Shown here one piece after another: positions 10,119 through 20,784 of a DNA stretch of 64,000 nt. The first letter of the stretch is position 1. The number at the start of each line of letters is the position of its first letter. Origin of the DNA: Tupaia tana (taxonomy: Eukaryota > Chordata > Mammalia > Scandentia > Tupaiidae); the NCBI GenBank assembly GCA_026018925.1, contig JAKSZU010000016.1:34157377-34221376 (forward strand), written 5' to 3'. The notes beneath the pieces are model-generated. The model did not search any database. It was not told where the DNA came from and saw only the letters and a program-made list of their open reading frames with translations. Made by a program: the position numbers and the translations under genes.

Positions 10119-10369
10119 GTGGGACCAGCAGATGGCATAATGGTTATGTCACTGGACTCTCATATAGTCGACCACTGTCAAGTCCCAGACCCAGTGGCTT
10201 AAAATCATGTCAGGTGTGTGTGCATGAGTGCCCAAAATTCTGAGAGGAGAATGGAGGAAAAGGAATTGCACTGTGGCCATCCCCCCTTAGGGGTAATTTC
10301 TCACTTTCTTTCTCCCTATCTCTCTGGTGAGCACATGTGCCCTATACCAAAAATCTCTCAAAAATAAAA
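10119..10369 (+). mobile_element. SINE-A
   Basis: Full copy from GGGACCAGCAGATGGCATAA to CCCTATACCAAAAATCTC. A similar AAGGGGGAGA stretch flanks it on both sides. Confidence 0.85.
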
Positions 10370-10437
10370 GAAGGGGGAGAACAGATACTGGGGGAATTTT
10401 AGCAGTCTCTGCCATTGTATCCTTTTCCTATCACATT

Positions 10438-10621
10438 TTTTTCTTTTTTTATTTTAAAGAATTATTTATTATTTAATTTTACTTAATAATTCATTTATTT
10501 TTATTTGACCAGAGAGAAAGAGAGGCAAAGTGAGAAAGCAAGCCACCAGGTCTGGGACTCAAACCATGGTTGGCCACGTGGGAGTGTCCAGCACCTTAAC
10601 CACCACGTCACCTGCTGGCCC
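10438..10621 (-). mobile_element. SINE-B
   Basis: A/T tail then TTATTTGACCAGAGAGAAAG, head ending ACGTCACCTGCTGGCCC. CTATCACA is duplicated at the flanks. Confidence 0.85.
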
Positions 10622-10764
10622 TCTATCACAGTTTTTCAATGGTTATCTTTACAAGATAGTTTCTTATTATAAAAAGAATGAGAAAAGATATTAGGGTTTG
10701 CAGTCAGACAAGACAAATGATATATTTTATACATTCAATCTGTAATTCACAAGTCATGCCATTC

Positions 10765-10947
10765 TTTTTTTTAAGAATTATTTTATTTTATTTTTATTCA
10801 TTGTCATTATTTTATTTTATTTTATTTTGGAGTTGACCAGAGAGAGAGAAGGAAAGTGAGAAAGCAAGTTGCCAGGTTTGAGCCTCAAACCACAGTCAGC
10901 CATGTGGGAGTCCAACCACCTTAACCACCACGCCACCTGCCAGCCCC
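10765..10947 (-). mobile_element. SINE-B at a reused target site
   Basis: Tail with (TTTTA)n, GAGTTGACCAGAGAGAG, head ending CCACCTGCCAGCCCC. Flanked by CATGCCATTCTTTTTT on both sides. Confidence 0.9.
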
Positions 10948-10964
10948 CATGCCATTCTTTTTTA

Positions 10965-10965
10965 A

Positions 10966-10999
<34 letters not shown>

Positions 11000-11130
11000 C
11001 TATAAGAGGGAGAAAAGGAGACATGCCTGGCATACACAGGGAAACCGTGGGAAGTGAATCTTAGGCCTTCTCATAAAGCCTCAGCATCGTGGCACACTGT
11101 AACTGCTGTGCCACCGCAGCTGGCCATACG
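10965..11130 (-). mobile_element. SINE-C-like copy at the same target site
   Basis: A poly-T run (10969-10999) is followed by TATAAGAGGGAGAAAAGG, TGCCTGGCATACACAGGG and a head ending GCCACCGCAGCTGGCC. ATGCCATTCT follows at 11131, the third copy of the target motif. Confidence 0.65.
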
Positions 11131-11140
11131 ATGCCATTCT

Positions 11141-11911
11141 TAAATTTACCTGTCAGAATTTCGTATTTCCCTACATGACTAAAGTAAATTAAATAGCATG
11201 TACTAATTATAAAATATAAAAAAGTAAAGCTGTATTTCAATTTATGTGAAGAAATAGTAACTAGCCTACACTTCCTCTCAGCTGACAGAATGTTGGTTTG
11301 GGTGATGGGGGAAGATCAGGATCCTGAGTTGCAGGGTTCTCATCCACAGAGATTAGTTTGATTGGGCAAATCTGCTCTCCTTTGTCAGGGCTAGTCAGGA
11401 TGTGGTCACGTGACCAATTCTATTTAGTTTAACCATTGTTGGTAAGGTATTCTGTTACTTGGAGCTAAAAGCATCTCGAACTAATAACTGCGTTATGGAT
11501 ATCTTTAAAAGTCTACTGATATCATTAGAATATTAATAATGTAACTGAAAACAAAATAGCTCTACTTCAAATGATTTGCTACCAAAACACCACCACCAAA
11601 CGACTTTTTATTTTGGTCTTGGTTGCATTCCTGAAAGCAAGATGAGTGGCAGTTCTACTGAGGCTGCTGGAGAAAGCGGGACAGGGCTCCTGCTCCTCTG
11701 AATCAGCAAGCCTGTACTTCACTGAGAGGCTCCAGAGTGCCGTGAAGTTAGAGAAGGAAGGAAATACTGATCTAGTACAAGGAAGAAGGGTCTGAGCCCC
11801 ACAGAACACCTTAGCCAAGATTCTGGATCAACCATAGGTTCAGGAACCCCAGATGGCAGACTGCTGAGACCAGAACTGAGCAAGCTGCAAACCTCGGTCT
11901 TCCCAAATATT
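11141..11911. other. Unassigned sequence
   Basis: AT-rich to 11570, then a neutral stretch with 79- and 102-codon minus-strand frames showing no recognisable protein; the second runs into the SINE. Confidence 0.35.
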
Positions 11912-12117
11912 TTGGCATGCCTCAAAAAATTCTGAGAGGAGAATGGAGGAGAAGAGATTGCTGCATGGCCATCCCCCCAGGGGGTGATTTCTCGCTTTCT
12001 GTCTCTCTGTCTCTCTCTGGCAAACACATGTGCCCTATAGCAAAAGTCTCACTAAAAATAAAATAAAATAAAATAAAATAAAATAAAATAAAATAAAATA
12101 AAATAAAATAAAATAAA
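11912..12117 (+). mobile_element. 5'-truncated SINE-A with (AAAAT)n tail
   Basis: Starts in the body (GGCATGCCTCAAAAAATTCT), has no head, and ends CCCTATAGCAAAAGTCTC followed by about 13 AAAAT units (12052-12117). Confidence 0.8.
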
Positions 12118-12130
12118 AATTATCAATGAC

Positions 12131-12723
12131 CAAGAGGCAACCATGAATGCCTGGTGGTTAAGGGAACCAGATTAAACATAGCTGAATGGATAGTTTGAAT
12201 CTTGGACCCAGTAGCTTGAAAAAACATGCTGAGGGCCAGCAAGTGGTGGTTAAGGCTCTGGATTCCCACATTGTCGACCATGGTTTACATCTCAGACCCA
12301 GCTGCTTGAAAATCATGCCAGGTACATGTTGTGTACGTGCTCAAAACCGTGAGAGGAGAATGGAGGAGAAGGAATTGTAGCATGACCACCCCCTTATGAG
12401 GAGTAATTTTTCACTTTCTCTCTCTCTGGTTAACACGTATGCCCTACAGCAAAACAAAAACAAAAACAAAAAGGAGAGAGAGAAAAAGGAAGGAAGGAAG
12501 GAAGGAAGGAAGGAAGGAAGGAAGGAAGGAAGGAAGGAAGGAAGAGAAAGGAAGAAAGGAAAAGAACATGCCAGGTACATGTGCATGTGTGCCCCAAATC
12601 CCGACAGCATGAAGAAATGGAGAAGGAATTGCAGTTATAATCACACCCCATGGAGGATACATTTCCCCTCTCCCTCTCTGTTTCTGTCTCTGGCAAGTGC
12701 ACGCACTCTCTGGCGATTAAAAA
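12131..12723 (+). mobile_element. Old SINE-A, split, with exact target duplication
   Basis: AATTATCAATGAC at 12118-12130 and 12724-12736 bounds the whole unit. Head (GCCTGGTGGTTAAGGGAACC) at left; body and tail (CATGCCAGGTACATGTGCAT onward) resume at about 12565 after the inner copy. Confidence 0.9.
12233..12560 (+). mobile_element. SINE-A nested in SINE-A, with (GGAA)n tail
   Basis: Complete copy from GGGCCAGCAAGTGGTGGTTA to CCTACAGCAAAAC, then AAAAC repeats and a (GGAA)n microsatellite at about 12487-12545. AAAAACATGC flanks are similar on both sides. Confidence 0.85.
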
Positions 12724-12856
12724 AATTATCAATGACTGAAAAACAGCTTACAGTATAACCCTCTCATAGCACTTCAGAGGTGAAGTGATTGAGACAAGCC
12801 CCCTGCGGAAATAGCCCATCCTAAGGTACCTTGTAAAATGAATTACTAATGAAGCT

Positions 12857-13082
12857 AACAGTTGTTTCTTTTCTTTTTTTAAGAATTATTTTATTTAACT
12901 TTATTTATTTATTTTAATTTGACCAGAGAGGGACAGAGCAAGAGAGAGAGAGGAAAAGTGAGAAAGCAAGCCACCAGGTCCGGAACTTGAACCGTGCTCA
13001 GCCATGTGGGAGTCCAGTGCCCTTAGCCACCATGCCACCTGCCAGCCCCATTTTTTTCCTCAAAAAATTATTTTATTTAACT

Positions 13083-13117
<35 letters not shown>

Positions 13118-13127
13118 TCTAACAGTT
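12857..13127 (-). mobile_element. SINE-B plus a second SINE-B tail
   Basis: One complete SINE-B (12868-13049) abuts a lone B-type tail (AATTATTTTATTTAACTTTA, then (TTTA)n) at 13066-13117. CTAACAGTT with T-rich DNA bounds the pair at 12858 and 13119, suggesting B inserted into B. Confidence 0.75.
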
Positions 13128-13283
13128 ATTTCTATAATCGTTCATGGAGCCATGGGGGGGATCAAACAAGAAAATGTATGGAAATTACTGGAAGGCCTTA
13201 TGGGCAGACGGCTAGATGTGTCTTAAGGTCACAAGGAATTTACTAGCTATCCTCTGGTCATTTGGGTACTTCTTCCACCTGAG

Positions 13284-13532
13284 ATTTTTTTGTTTTGTTT
13301 TGTTTTGGAGAGGCTTTTTGCTATAGGGCACGTGTGCTCGCCAGAAAGACAGAGAGACAGAAAGCAAGGGTGGATGGCCACGCCACAATCCCTTCTCCTC
13401 CATTCTCCTCTCGGGATCCTGGGCATGCATGCACACGTGCCCAGCGTGAGTTTAAGCCACCGGGTCCAGGACTCGAACCGTAGTTGGCTACATGGAGTCC
13501 AGCGACATAGCCATTATGCTAACTGCTGGTCC
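13284..13532 (-). mobile_element. SINE-A with target duplication
   Basis: CTTCCACCTGAG at 13272-13283 and 13533-13544. (TTTTG)n next to the tail; head ATGCTAACTGCTGGTCC at right. Confidence 0.95.
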
Positions 13533-13689
13533 CTTCCACCTGAGTTTTCTTGAAAGCAAAAGGTTGCCTTCTGGCTCTTTAAATTAGATATGTTGTGCCT
13601 GGGTTTCAGTGAATTGAGATCCAGGCTAATTTGCTAAATAATCTGGGAGGGGAAAAAGAGTGAACAAGCAATAACTAACACTGAACACA

Positions 13690-13925
13690 GGTGAGACCCA
13701 GTGATACATCAAAATCATCCAGGGAAGTTTCTTACTCAATGTGCAGTGACTCTACTGAAGGTGCTCCCCCACCCCTCATGTGCACAAGCACACACTATCA
13801 TTTGAAACAAAAATATCCAGTGTGTAAACCCCAATCCAGACCAATTAAATCAAAATTGCAGGGTGGGACTTAGGCTTTGCAACGTTTTTGAAGCTGCTCT
13901 AGTAATTTTAAGGTCTAGCCATGTA
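13690..13925 (+). repeat. hAT-Charlie/MER5-type fossil
   Basis: ACATCAAAATCATCCAGGGA, CCAGACCAATTAAATCAAAA and GTGGGACTTAGGCTTTGCAA follow the order known for MER5/Charlie non-autonomous elements. Confidence 0.6.
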
Positions 13926-14139
13926 GAGTCCAGTCTTCACCACCACTTGGCCACAGTGCCAGCTGGGTGCTGAGCTCGGGCTGAGGCTATGGTTCCTGAC
14001 CACTAGCATTTTATTCCTTGTTAAGGAAACAAGAGACAGATGCCCAGAAGGCAACTAGTAAACAAAACTGGTGGCATTTGGAGATTTATGAGCAAAAAAA
14101 AAGTCTAAAATACGTGAGTCCTCAAAGTTGGTATTCCTG

Positions 14140-14404
14140 GGACCAGCAGTTGGCGAAATGGCTATGTCACTGGACTCTCATGTAGTCTGACCGTGGTTTG
14201 AGTCCCGGACCCAGTGGCTTAAACTCATGTCGGGCACATGTGCGTGCGTGCCCAAGATCCCGAGAGGAGAATAGAGGAGAAGGGACTGCAGCGTGGCCAT
14301 CCCCCCTGAGGGGTGATTTCTCACTTTCTGTCTCTGTCTCTCTGTCTTTCTGGCGAGCACATGCGCCCTATAGCAAAAATCTCCCTCCCCCCCAAAAAAA
14401 GAAG
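14140..14404 (+). mobile_element. SINE-A with 15-bp target duplication
   Basis: Exact AAGTTGGTATTCCTG at 14125-14139 and 14405-14419. Full head, body and tail with a short A/C-rich end. Confidence 0.97.
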
Positions 14405-14419
14405 AAGTTGGTATTCCTG

Positions 14420-15445
14420 CTGTGTCTGCAGCTATTTTTCCTACGTGGCTTAACTGAGATGTTTTGAAAGGTTTTTTTGTTTTGTTTTGTTTTGTTTTCA
14501 AGAATAAAGAACTGTGTTGGCCTTCCAAAGGAGGGCTGAATAAATTCTTAGGATACTAAACTACTAGGTAGTTCCCAGAAAAAAATTCCCTGCTGCCAAC
14601 CCCCCTGGAAGTCCCCCAGGGAGAATGGCAGGTGTGCCGCAGAAGACCTAAACCTCCCAGGAATGGGGTTGGGTGTGTGTGTGTACGTGTGTGAGGAACT
14701 CCAGATCCTGCTGGGCTTGGCCATGTCCACTTTCTGAGCCTGAGGCAATCGGGTGGGGCCCTGGGGGCCCACAGTGCTTTTGCTGTCCCTGGGTGAAGCA
14801 AACAGGATCAGGGAATTTGGAAAGGCATTCCACTGTCTGGCAAAGATTCGGCCATGTCCAGTCCATGGCCCCAGCCTCTGGACTGGACAGCACACTTCGC
14901 CCACACTTGAGCGTCGTCCCACTGGGACAGTCAAAGCCACTTGATGGAGGGGGGTATCCTGCATCCCACAGCCAAAGCCAGGTTCCACCAACGCTTGCTG
15001 CTTTGCACTTTGGAGCAAAACACAGAGTGATGGTATGGAGACCTGGTCCGAGCAACCTTGGGGAAGGGCTCAGGGCTGTTACTTAAGTGGCTCCTCTTCT
15101 CTCTGATGTGACACTAGGATTGAAAGGTTGCCCACTTGCACACTGGGCTCCTATTCACCTGGCTCCTTCTCCCACCCCATGCTCTGGGCCAGCATTAGTT
15201 GAAGACAGCTTGTTCATGAGCACAGATTATTCTAGCACTTCCCATCTCACCCCTGAGCCTCACCTTCTCCCCATACCTGCTGCTACACTGGCAGCTCCTC
15301 AAGCCTCAGGACCTTCTGCATCCAGACCCCTAATCTACAGAAGCTGAATGAGGGGTTAGAGGCAAACCTTGGGAGGAGAGGGAGAGTCAGTCAGAGGCTG
15401 AGATGTAAGGAGGCCAGGAAGTAGGGACCATGCCTTCAACTCTCT
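14420..15445. other. Unassigned, repeat-free, GC-moderate kilobase
   Basis: Frames up to 156 codons (14548-15086, both strands) overlap and resemble no protein I know. No CpG island. It lacks SINEs for 1 kb, so it may be unique or slowly changing DNA. Confidence 0.4.
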
Positions 15446-15487
15446 TATCTTTTGTTTTTGTTTTATTGTAGCAAAATATACATAAAA

Positions 15488-15628
15488 GGGCCAGCAGGTG
15501 GTGTGGTGGTTAGGGCGCTAGACTCTCAGTATGGCCAACTGTGATTCAAGTCCCAGACCTGGCAACTTGGCTTTCTCGCTTTCCCTCTCTTTCTATCTCT
15601 CTGGTGAATAAAAAAAAATAATAATAAT
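15488..15628 (+). mobile_element. SINE-B, first of a tandem trio
   Basis: Head GTGTGGTGGTTAGGGCGCTA, then GGCTTTCTCGCTTTCCCTC and CTCTGGTGAATAAAAAA. The next SINE begins directly in its A-rich end. Confidence 0.85.
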
Positions 15629-15925
15629 TGGGACCAGCAGATAGCATAATGGTTACGTCATTGGACTCCCACGTGGTCAGCTGCAGTTGGAGTCCCAGAC
15701 CTGGCAGCTTGAAACTCACACTGGCCGCATGTGCGTGCATGCCCAAAATCCTGGGAGGAGAATGAAGATAAGGGGTTGTGGCATGGCCATCTCCGCTGGG
15801 GAGTGATTTCTCACTTTCTGTCTCTCTGTCTCTCTGAAAGTACACAGCACCTTATAGCAAAAAATTCTCTATTAAAAAAGGAAAAGAAATAATAATAAAT
15901 AAAATTAAATAAAAATAATTCTTTA
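15629..15925 (+). mobile_element. SINE-A, second of the trio
   Basis: GGGACCAGCAGATAGCATAA head to CACCTTATAGCAAAAAATTC, with an AATAAAATTAAAT tail that hosts the next copy. Confidence 0.9.
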
Positions 15926-16205
15926 GGGACCGACAGATGGCCTAATGTTTACATGGCTGGACTCTCACATGGTCGACCGCAATTTGAGTCCCAGACCCGG
16001 CAGCTTGAAACTCATATGAGCACATATGCATGCCTGCCCAAAATCCTGACAGAAGAATGGAGGAAAAGGGACTGAGGCATAGCCATCCCTCCAGGGGAGT
16101 GATTTCTTGCTTTATGTCTTTCTGTCTCTCCAGCAAGCGCATGTACCCTATAGCAAAAATCTCTCTCTCCTAAAAAAAAAAAAAAAAAAAAAAGTAATAA
16201 TTCCT
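15926..16205 (+). mobile_element. SINE-A, third of the trio
   Basis: GGGACCGACAGATGGCCTAA head to ACCCTATAGCAAAAATCTC and a poly-A of about 23. The L1 words AATATACATAAAA (before the trio) and AAATACATAAAAC (after it) show where the first insertion landed. Confidence 0.9.
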
Positions 16206-16334
16206 TTAAAAAATACATAAAACTTACTATCCTAACCATTTTTAAGTGTACAATTCAGTGGCAGTAAGTACATTCATATTGTTGTGTAACTATCACCAAC
16301 ATCCATTAGATCCCATGTAACGAACTACACAGTT

Positions 16335-16532
16335 CAAATCCCACAAAAGGTGTTCAAGCCAGGCATGTGTGCATGCATGGCCAAAATCCTGACAGGATAG
16401 GGAAATGAAGAAGAAGGGATTTCAGCATGACCACACCTCACTGGGAGGTGCTTTCTTCCTTTCCCTCTCTCTCTTTGTCTGACTCTGGTGGGTACACATG
16501 CCCTCTGACAAAAACAAAACAAAACAAAAACT
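16335..16532 (+). mobile_element. SINE-A, old, head degraded
   Basis: Box B remnant AGTTCAAATCCCACA, body GAAGAAGAAGGGATTTCAGC, tail CCCTCTGACAAAAAC with (AAAAC)n. Confidence 0.75.
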
Positions 16533-17035
16533 CTATCCTCATGAAACACTAATTTCCTGTTCTCTACCCCTCCAGCTCCAGGCAGCCACACTTTACTTTC
16601 TACTTTCTGTCTCTATGAATTAGACTGTTCTAGGTACCCCATATTAGTATTTGTCTTTTGTCATTGGCTTATTTCACTTAGCATACCATCCTCAAGGCTA
16701 TATATGTAGTAGTATATGTCAGAATTTCCTCCTTTTTCAGACTGTATAATATTCCATTGCATGGACATACCACCATTGTTTTATCCAATTAATCCTTGGA
16801 TAGACATTTGGGTTGCTTCCACCTCTTTGCTGTTGAACATAATGCTGCTATCAGTATAAGTGTGCAAATACTCATTCCACTTCCCGTTTTTACTTCTAAG
16901 CTCCTATGTTTTACAGAATGTCAGTTATCAGCCTCAATTTGTGTAATCAGGATATCTCTGAGTTTTAGAAATACATTCCACAATTTTGTAATTTGCCAGA
17001 GAATTTCAATACCAAGTACATCATCTTAGTCTGGA

Positions 17036-18090
17036 TCATTAAACATAAGGCAATCAGAATACAAAACTGCATACATTTTATGATCAACTATATTGAAAAC
17101 CAACTAGAAGGAAATTAAAATGTTAATAGCTTTATTACGGAGTTATGGAACTTTCTTTTTAGATTTTTCCTATTCTTTTTACCTGAACCTATGTCAATGA
17201 GCCTATACCATTATTATCATTTAGGGAAAAAATATATATTATCCCCCCCCATCTGATTGCTTTAGGCCTGTCTGCAGGACCTAAGATTTGTGTTGACTTG
17301 CTTTGCCACCATTTATCCAGCCAGTCAGCTATCCAGCCAGTCAGTCACCCAGCCAACCAGTCAAATAATGCTAATTATAGACATTTTCTAAAGCTACTTA
17401 CTTAGAATGGTTGGATACCAAGAGTCTAATATTTTGACTCGATGGGTTACAATGACCTGCAGATTGATCTCACTGTGAGCTCTTTAATGGATGCTCCAGT
17501 TAGTAACATGGTTCACAGTCACTCAGAAGCTTCGCAGTCGCCTCACAACTTATCAAACTGGAAAAAACATTCCACCCTCCGACGCCAGCAGCCTTCTGAC
17601 TTGAGTGAAATAGAAACGTTCTATTACTCCAGCATCTACACACGCAAACAACAGATTCCCTTCCCTTGCAACTCCCTTGGCCTTCACTCCTCAGCTCACA
17701 ACAGTCCAAGGTCAAGAAGGATGGGTTCTTCCTCTTCTCCCCTCTAGCCTGCTGCCTTTCTCAGTCTCCTCAGGAATTCCTTGAGTCCCCGCAATGACAA
17801 CATCTTCCAACAGAGGACAAACCCTTTTATCCATTCCCTGGGTACTTGCTGGGGAACCGTCTAAGTAGTATCTTTTACAGCCTCCCCCACACCCTATTCC
17901 TTCTCCTTGTAAACATGAGTCTTTTAACCCAGATGGGAACAAACTGTCAACTGATAAACAATCAGAAAGTTTGGAGCAAAGAATGGAGGATTTGGACACA
18001 CAGCTCAAAAGCAGCATAAGGAACGTGCTTGAGTTCAGGCTCTTGCTGACTTCAGCTTCGTCTGTTGTTCCTCTGCAAATGGGAATCAAC
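17036..18090. other. Unassigned sequence with a short degenerate tandem repeat
   Basis: AT-rich to about 17300; a degenerate CCAGCCAGTCAG repeat at 17318-17366; then neutral DNA. Frames at 17442-18089 are uninformative. Confidence 0.4.
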
Positions 18091-18215
18091 CCACTTACCA
18101 GCTGGGTTGCTTTGAACCAATAGCTTAACCTGTATGTGCCCCAGTTTCTCCGCTGGTAAAAATAGGAGCAATAATAGGGCTTACGAAGTATTAGCTGTTT
18201 TTATTCTTATTAATA
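18091..18215 (+). repeat. MIR fossil
   Basis: GCTTAACCTGTATGTGCCCC, AGTTTCTCCGCTGGTAAAAA and AGGAGCAATAATAGGGCTTA follow the MIR core and 3' side (CTCAGTTTCCTCATCTGTAA type). Confidence 0.7.
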
Positions 18216-18276
18216 CCAGTTCCCTTTTATTGATATACTAGAGATCGTAGTGGGTATGTTAAACAGGTTTTCTCTC

Positions 18277-18523
18277 TTTTTATTTTTTTTAAGAGAGTTT
18301 TGTAACAGGGCACATGCACTTGTCAGACAGAGACAGAAAGTGAGAAATCATTCCCCAGGGGAGATGGCCATGCCACAATCCCTTCTCCTCCCTTCTCCTC
18401 TTGGAATTTTGGGCATAAATGCACACGCGCCCAGGGTGAGTTTAAGCTGCCAGGTCCAGGACTAGAATCACAGTCGACTATGTGGGAGTCCAGTGACATA
18501 CCCATTACTCCATCTGCTGGTCC
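18277..18523 (-). mobile_element. SINE-A with target duplication
   Basis: Tail TTTTGTAACAGGGCACATGC, head CTCCATCTGCTGGTCCC. CAGGTTTTCTCT at left matches CCAGTTTTCTCT at right. Confidence 0.9.
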
Positions 18524-18529
18524 CAGTTT

Positions 18530-18650
18530 TCTCTAATCTTTACAGCTCCTCAACCATATAGATAATAGTGCTATTCTAGAGATAAGAAAACAATCTCAGA
18601 GAGATTAAATAACCTGCTCAAGGACACCAAGTGATGGAGAGTTTATCATG
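18530..18650 (-). repeat. MIR fossil
   Basis: AACAATCTCAGAGAGATTAA, ATAACCTGCTCAAGGACACC corresponds to the reverse MIR core (GAGGTTAAGTAACTTGCCCAAGGTCAC). Confidence 0.65.
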
Positions 18651-19059
18651 GGTAGAGAGGAGGAAATTGGGGCTGGGACCATTTGCCAAGGCAGTTAGCT
18701 TCCAAGCTGGTGACCAACGTCCTGTACCACTGTTCCACCAATGCACATTCCAGGGGCAGAAGAGGCAGGCACATGGAAACCTTCCATGTCTGCACCTGCA
18801 CCTTCACAGGCTGGAATGGCTCAAACTACACAAAAACCTTTTACGCCACAAACACAGATCAAACTTGAAGCAAAGCTGCCCACCCCTCCCCCAGGAGCAA
18901 GTGGGGCCTCATTGCATTCCAGCATGATCTGTGCATGCGGACAGTCAGGTCCTAAAGGAGGGAGAGAGCCCACCTGCAGGGCAAGCTCTGTCTATTCACT
19001 GCTCCTTGGAAGTTCCTGCAAGCTCTGTCCCCAGCTCCTGCTGGCTCCTTGTCTTTTCC
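18651..19059. other. Unassigned sequence
   Basis: GC-moderate; overlapping frames of 61-129 codons share no recognisable protein. May include the upstream part of the L2 element that follows. Confidence 0.35.
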
Positions 19060-19515
19060 CAGGGGATCTCAGCAGGCCTTTCTGGTCACCCCATCTAAGG
19101 TCTCACACCCACATTTCTGACTTCCTGTAGCTCCCTCTCCTTTGCAGCTTTTTCTCCTAAGCACTCACTGCTATCTAACATCCGGTCCTGCCGGTCCAGT
19201 TCATTATCTTGTCTATGGTCTTCTCTCCCCTAGGAAGACAGATAAGTTTTTTTTGTTTGTTTTTGGAGAGGTTTTTGATATAGGGCACACGTGCTAGCCA
19301 TAAAGACAGAGAGAGACAGAGTGACAGAATGCAAGAAATCACCCCCGGGGGGATGGCCACACAGCAATCCCTTCTCCTCCATTCTCCTCTCGAGATCTTG
19401 GGCACACACACACACACACACACACACACATGCCCAAAGTTTTGTCTGCTATATCACTGATATATTTTATGGCACACAGCAGTGTGCCATAAATATTTGT
19501 TGAGTAGAGGGAGGA
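19060..19515 (+). repeat. L2 3' end fossil split by a SINE
   Basis: Right part: TTTTGTCTGCTATATCACTG, CAGTGTGCCATAAATATTTG, TTGAGTAGAGG, an L2 3' end. Left part before 19246 is consistent with the same element, less certainly. Confidence 0.55.
19246..19436 (-). mobile_element. SINE-A truncated within its CA stretch
   Basis: Tail TTTTTGATATAGGGCACACG to the body (CTCGAGATCTTGGGC), then (CA)13 and an abrupt end. The head is absent, as expected for 5' truncation on insertion. Confidence 0.85.
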
Positions 19516-19611
19516 AGATGGTTATGCAAGTCAGCACAGACCACAGGTCACAGCCAGAACCAAAGCAACCAGATGGAGGGATACAGGGATCTGAATAAAA
19601 CCTGGCTCTCA

Positions 19612-19868
19612 CGGACTGTAGGTGGCATGGTGGTTAAGGCACTGGATTCCCACATGGCCAACCACAGTCCAAGTCCTGGACCTGGCAGCTCAAAGTCACA
19701 TCAGACACGTGTGTGCATGCCCAAAATCCCAAGAAGAGAAGGATTGCAGCATGGGCATCCCCTGTGGGGGAGTGATTTTTCTCACTTTCCTTCTCTCTCT
19801 CTCTCTCTGTTTCTCTCCAGCAAGCACATGCATACTTGCCAAGAAACTTGACTCTCCTCCACAGCCTA
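19612..19868 (+). mobile_element. SINE-A
   Basis: GGACTGTAGGTGGCATGGTG head, box B AGTCCAAGTCC, body slightly deleted (CAAGAAGAGAAGGATTGC), tail GCATACTTGCCAAGAAAC. Confidence 0.8.
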
Positions 19869-20304
19869 GGACCCGTTGAATTTTAGATCCCGTAAGTTCC
19901 TTGCTATTACTAAGGTTGGTACCAAACCAACCGTTGCAGCCTGGGGAACATCATTCCACAGCTTGGCCCCTCCTGTATCTGGGGTGTTCACACTAGCCAC
20001 GAATCTAGCACCCACTTCCATAATCCCCACTCTTATATGAACTGACACTTGGCCACCCTCCCAGGTACCCAAAGTTCTCAGTGAAACTCTATTTCCCAGC
20101 AGTTTTCCTTGCTCCGAAAACAACCCCCATCCTATTGCTGCATCTAAAATTTCCTAGAATCTCTATTTAATTGAACTTTAATGTGTCAGAAAAAAGTAAT
20201 TTGATGAGAGGAATTCTAACTAACATGTGAATGATTATTTCAGTCACCAAGTAGCTTTGGAATTTTTGTTCTGTTCTCTATGAGGAAAACCAAAGCAGTC
20301 AGTC
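19869..20304. other. Unassigned sequence
   Basis: No recognised repeat; an 85-codon minus frame (19866-20123) has no known motif. Confidence 0.35.
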
Positions 20305-20321
20305 AAATTCCATCCTGTTAG

Positions 20322-20767
20322 GGGTGGAGAGGAGAAGAGTATAGAGAAAGATAGCAAGAGAACAAATAGAGAGGCATGACATTAGTGGGACACAGATATG
20401 GTTTATTACCTGTTGACGACATGTATAGTATTCTCAACTGGACTGGTCTGAGAAGTATTTCATATTGGGTAAAGTCTTTTTACAAGCAAAATGAGAAATA
20501 GTGATTGTTTAAAAAAATAATTGGAATAATAATAATAATAATAATAGTAATAATGTTCGGGAAAAATAATGAAAAGCTACTGGATGATGAAATGGGGATT
20601 TTAATGTCTCTGTATTGACTGATATGCACGGTATTCCTTCTGGAAAAAGAAATGTAATACACTGTAAAGTTATATGCAATTCAATGTAATATAAACAAGA
20701 TTATGGTGATAAGAAATAAATAAATAAAAATAAATACAGCTAAAAGTACACTTAACTTTAAGAAAAA
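20322..20767 (+). mobile_element. 5'-truncated retroposon (young L1 3' end or retrocopied mRNA end)
   Basis: A 446-bp segment lies between AAATTCCATCCTGTTAG (20305-20321) and AAATTCTATCCTGTTAG (20768-20784). It opens with a purine/G-rich stretch (GGGTGGAGAGGAGAAGAG), contains (AAT)n, has AATAAA-type signals near 20715-20735 and ends in A8. This is the signature of an L1-driven insertion. It resembles no SINE here; the source is either a lineage-specific L1 3' UTR or the 3' UTR of a host mRNA. Confidence 0.75.
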
Positions 20768-20784
20768 AAATTCTATCCTGTTAG

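Larger units (their letters stand above)
15446..17035 (-). mobile_element. Old L1 3' UTR with four SINEs inside
   Basis: Reverse-strand L1 3' UTR: ATTGTAGCAAAATATACATA at 15466, resuming at 16208 (ACTTACTATCCTAACC, GTGTACAATTCAGTGG), and again at 16533-17000 (GACTGTATAATATTCCATTG, TTGGGTTGCTTCCACCTC). Confidence 0.85.

Noticed and set aside
17318-17366. CRISPR-like or satellite array
   Set aside because: Only a few degenerate CCAGCCAGTCAG units without spacers; a short slippage repeat in a mammalian genome.
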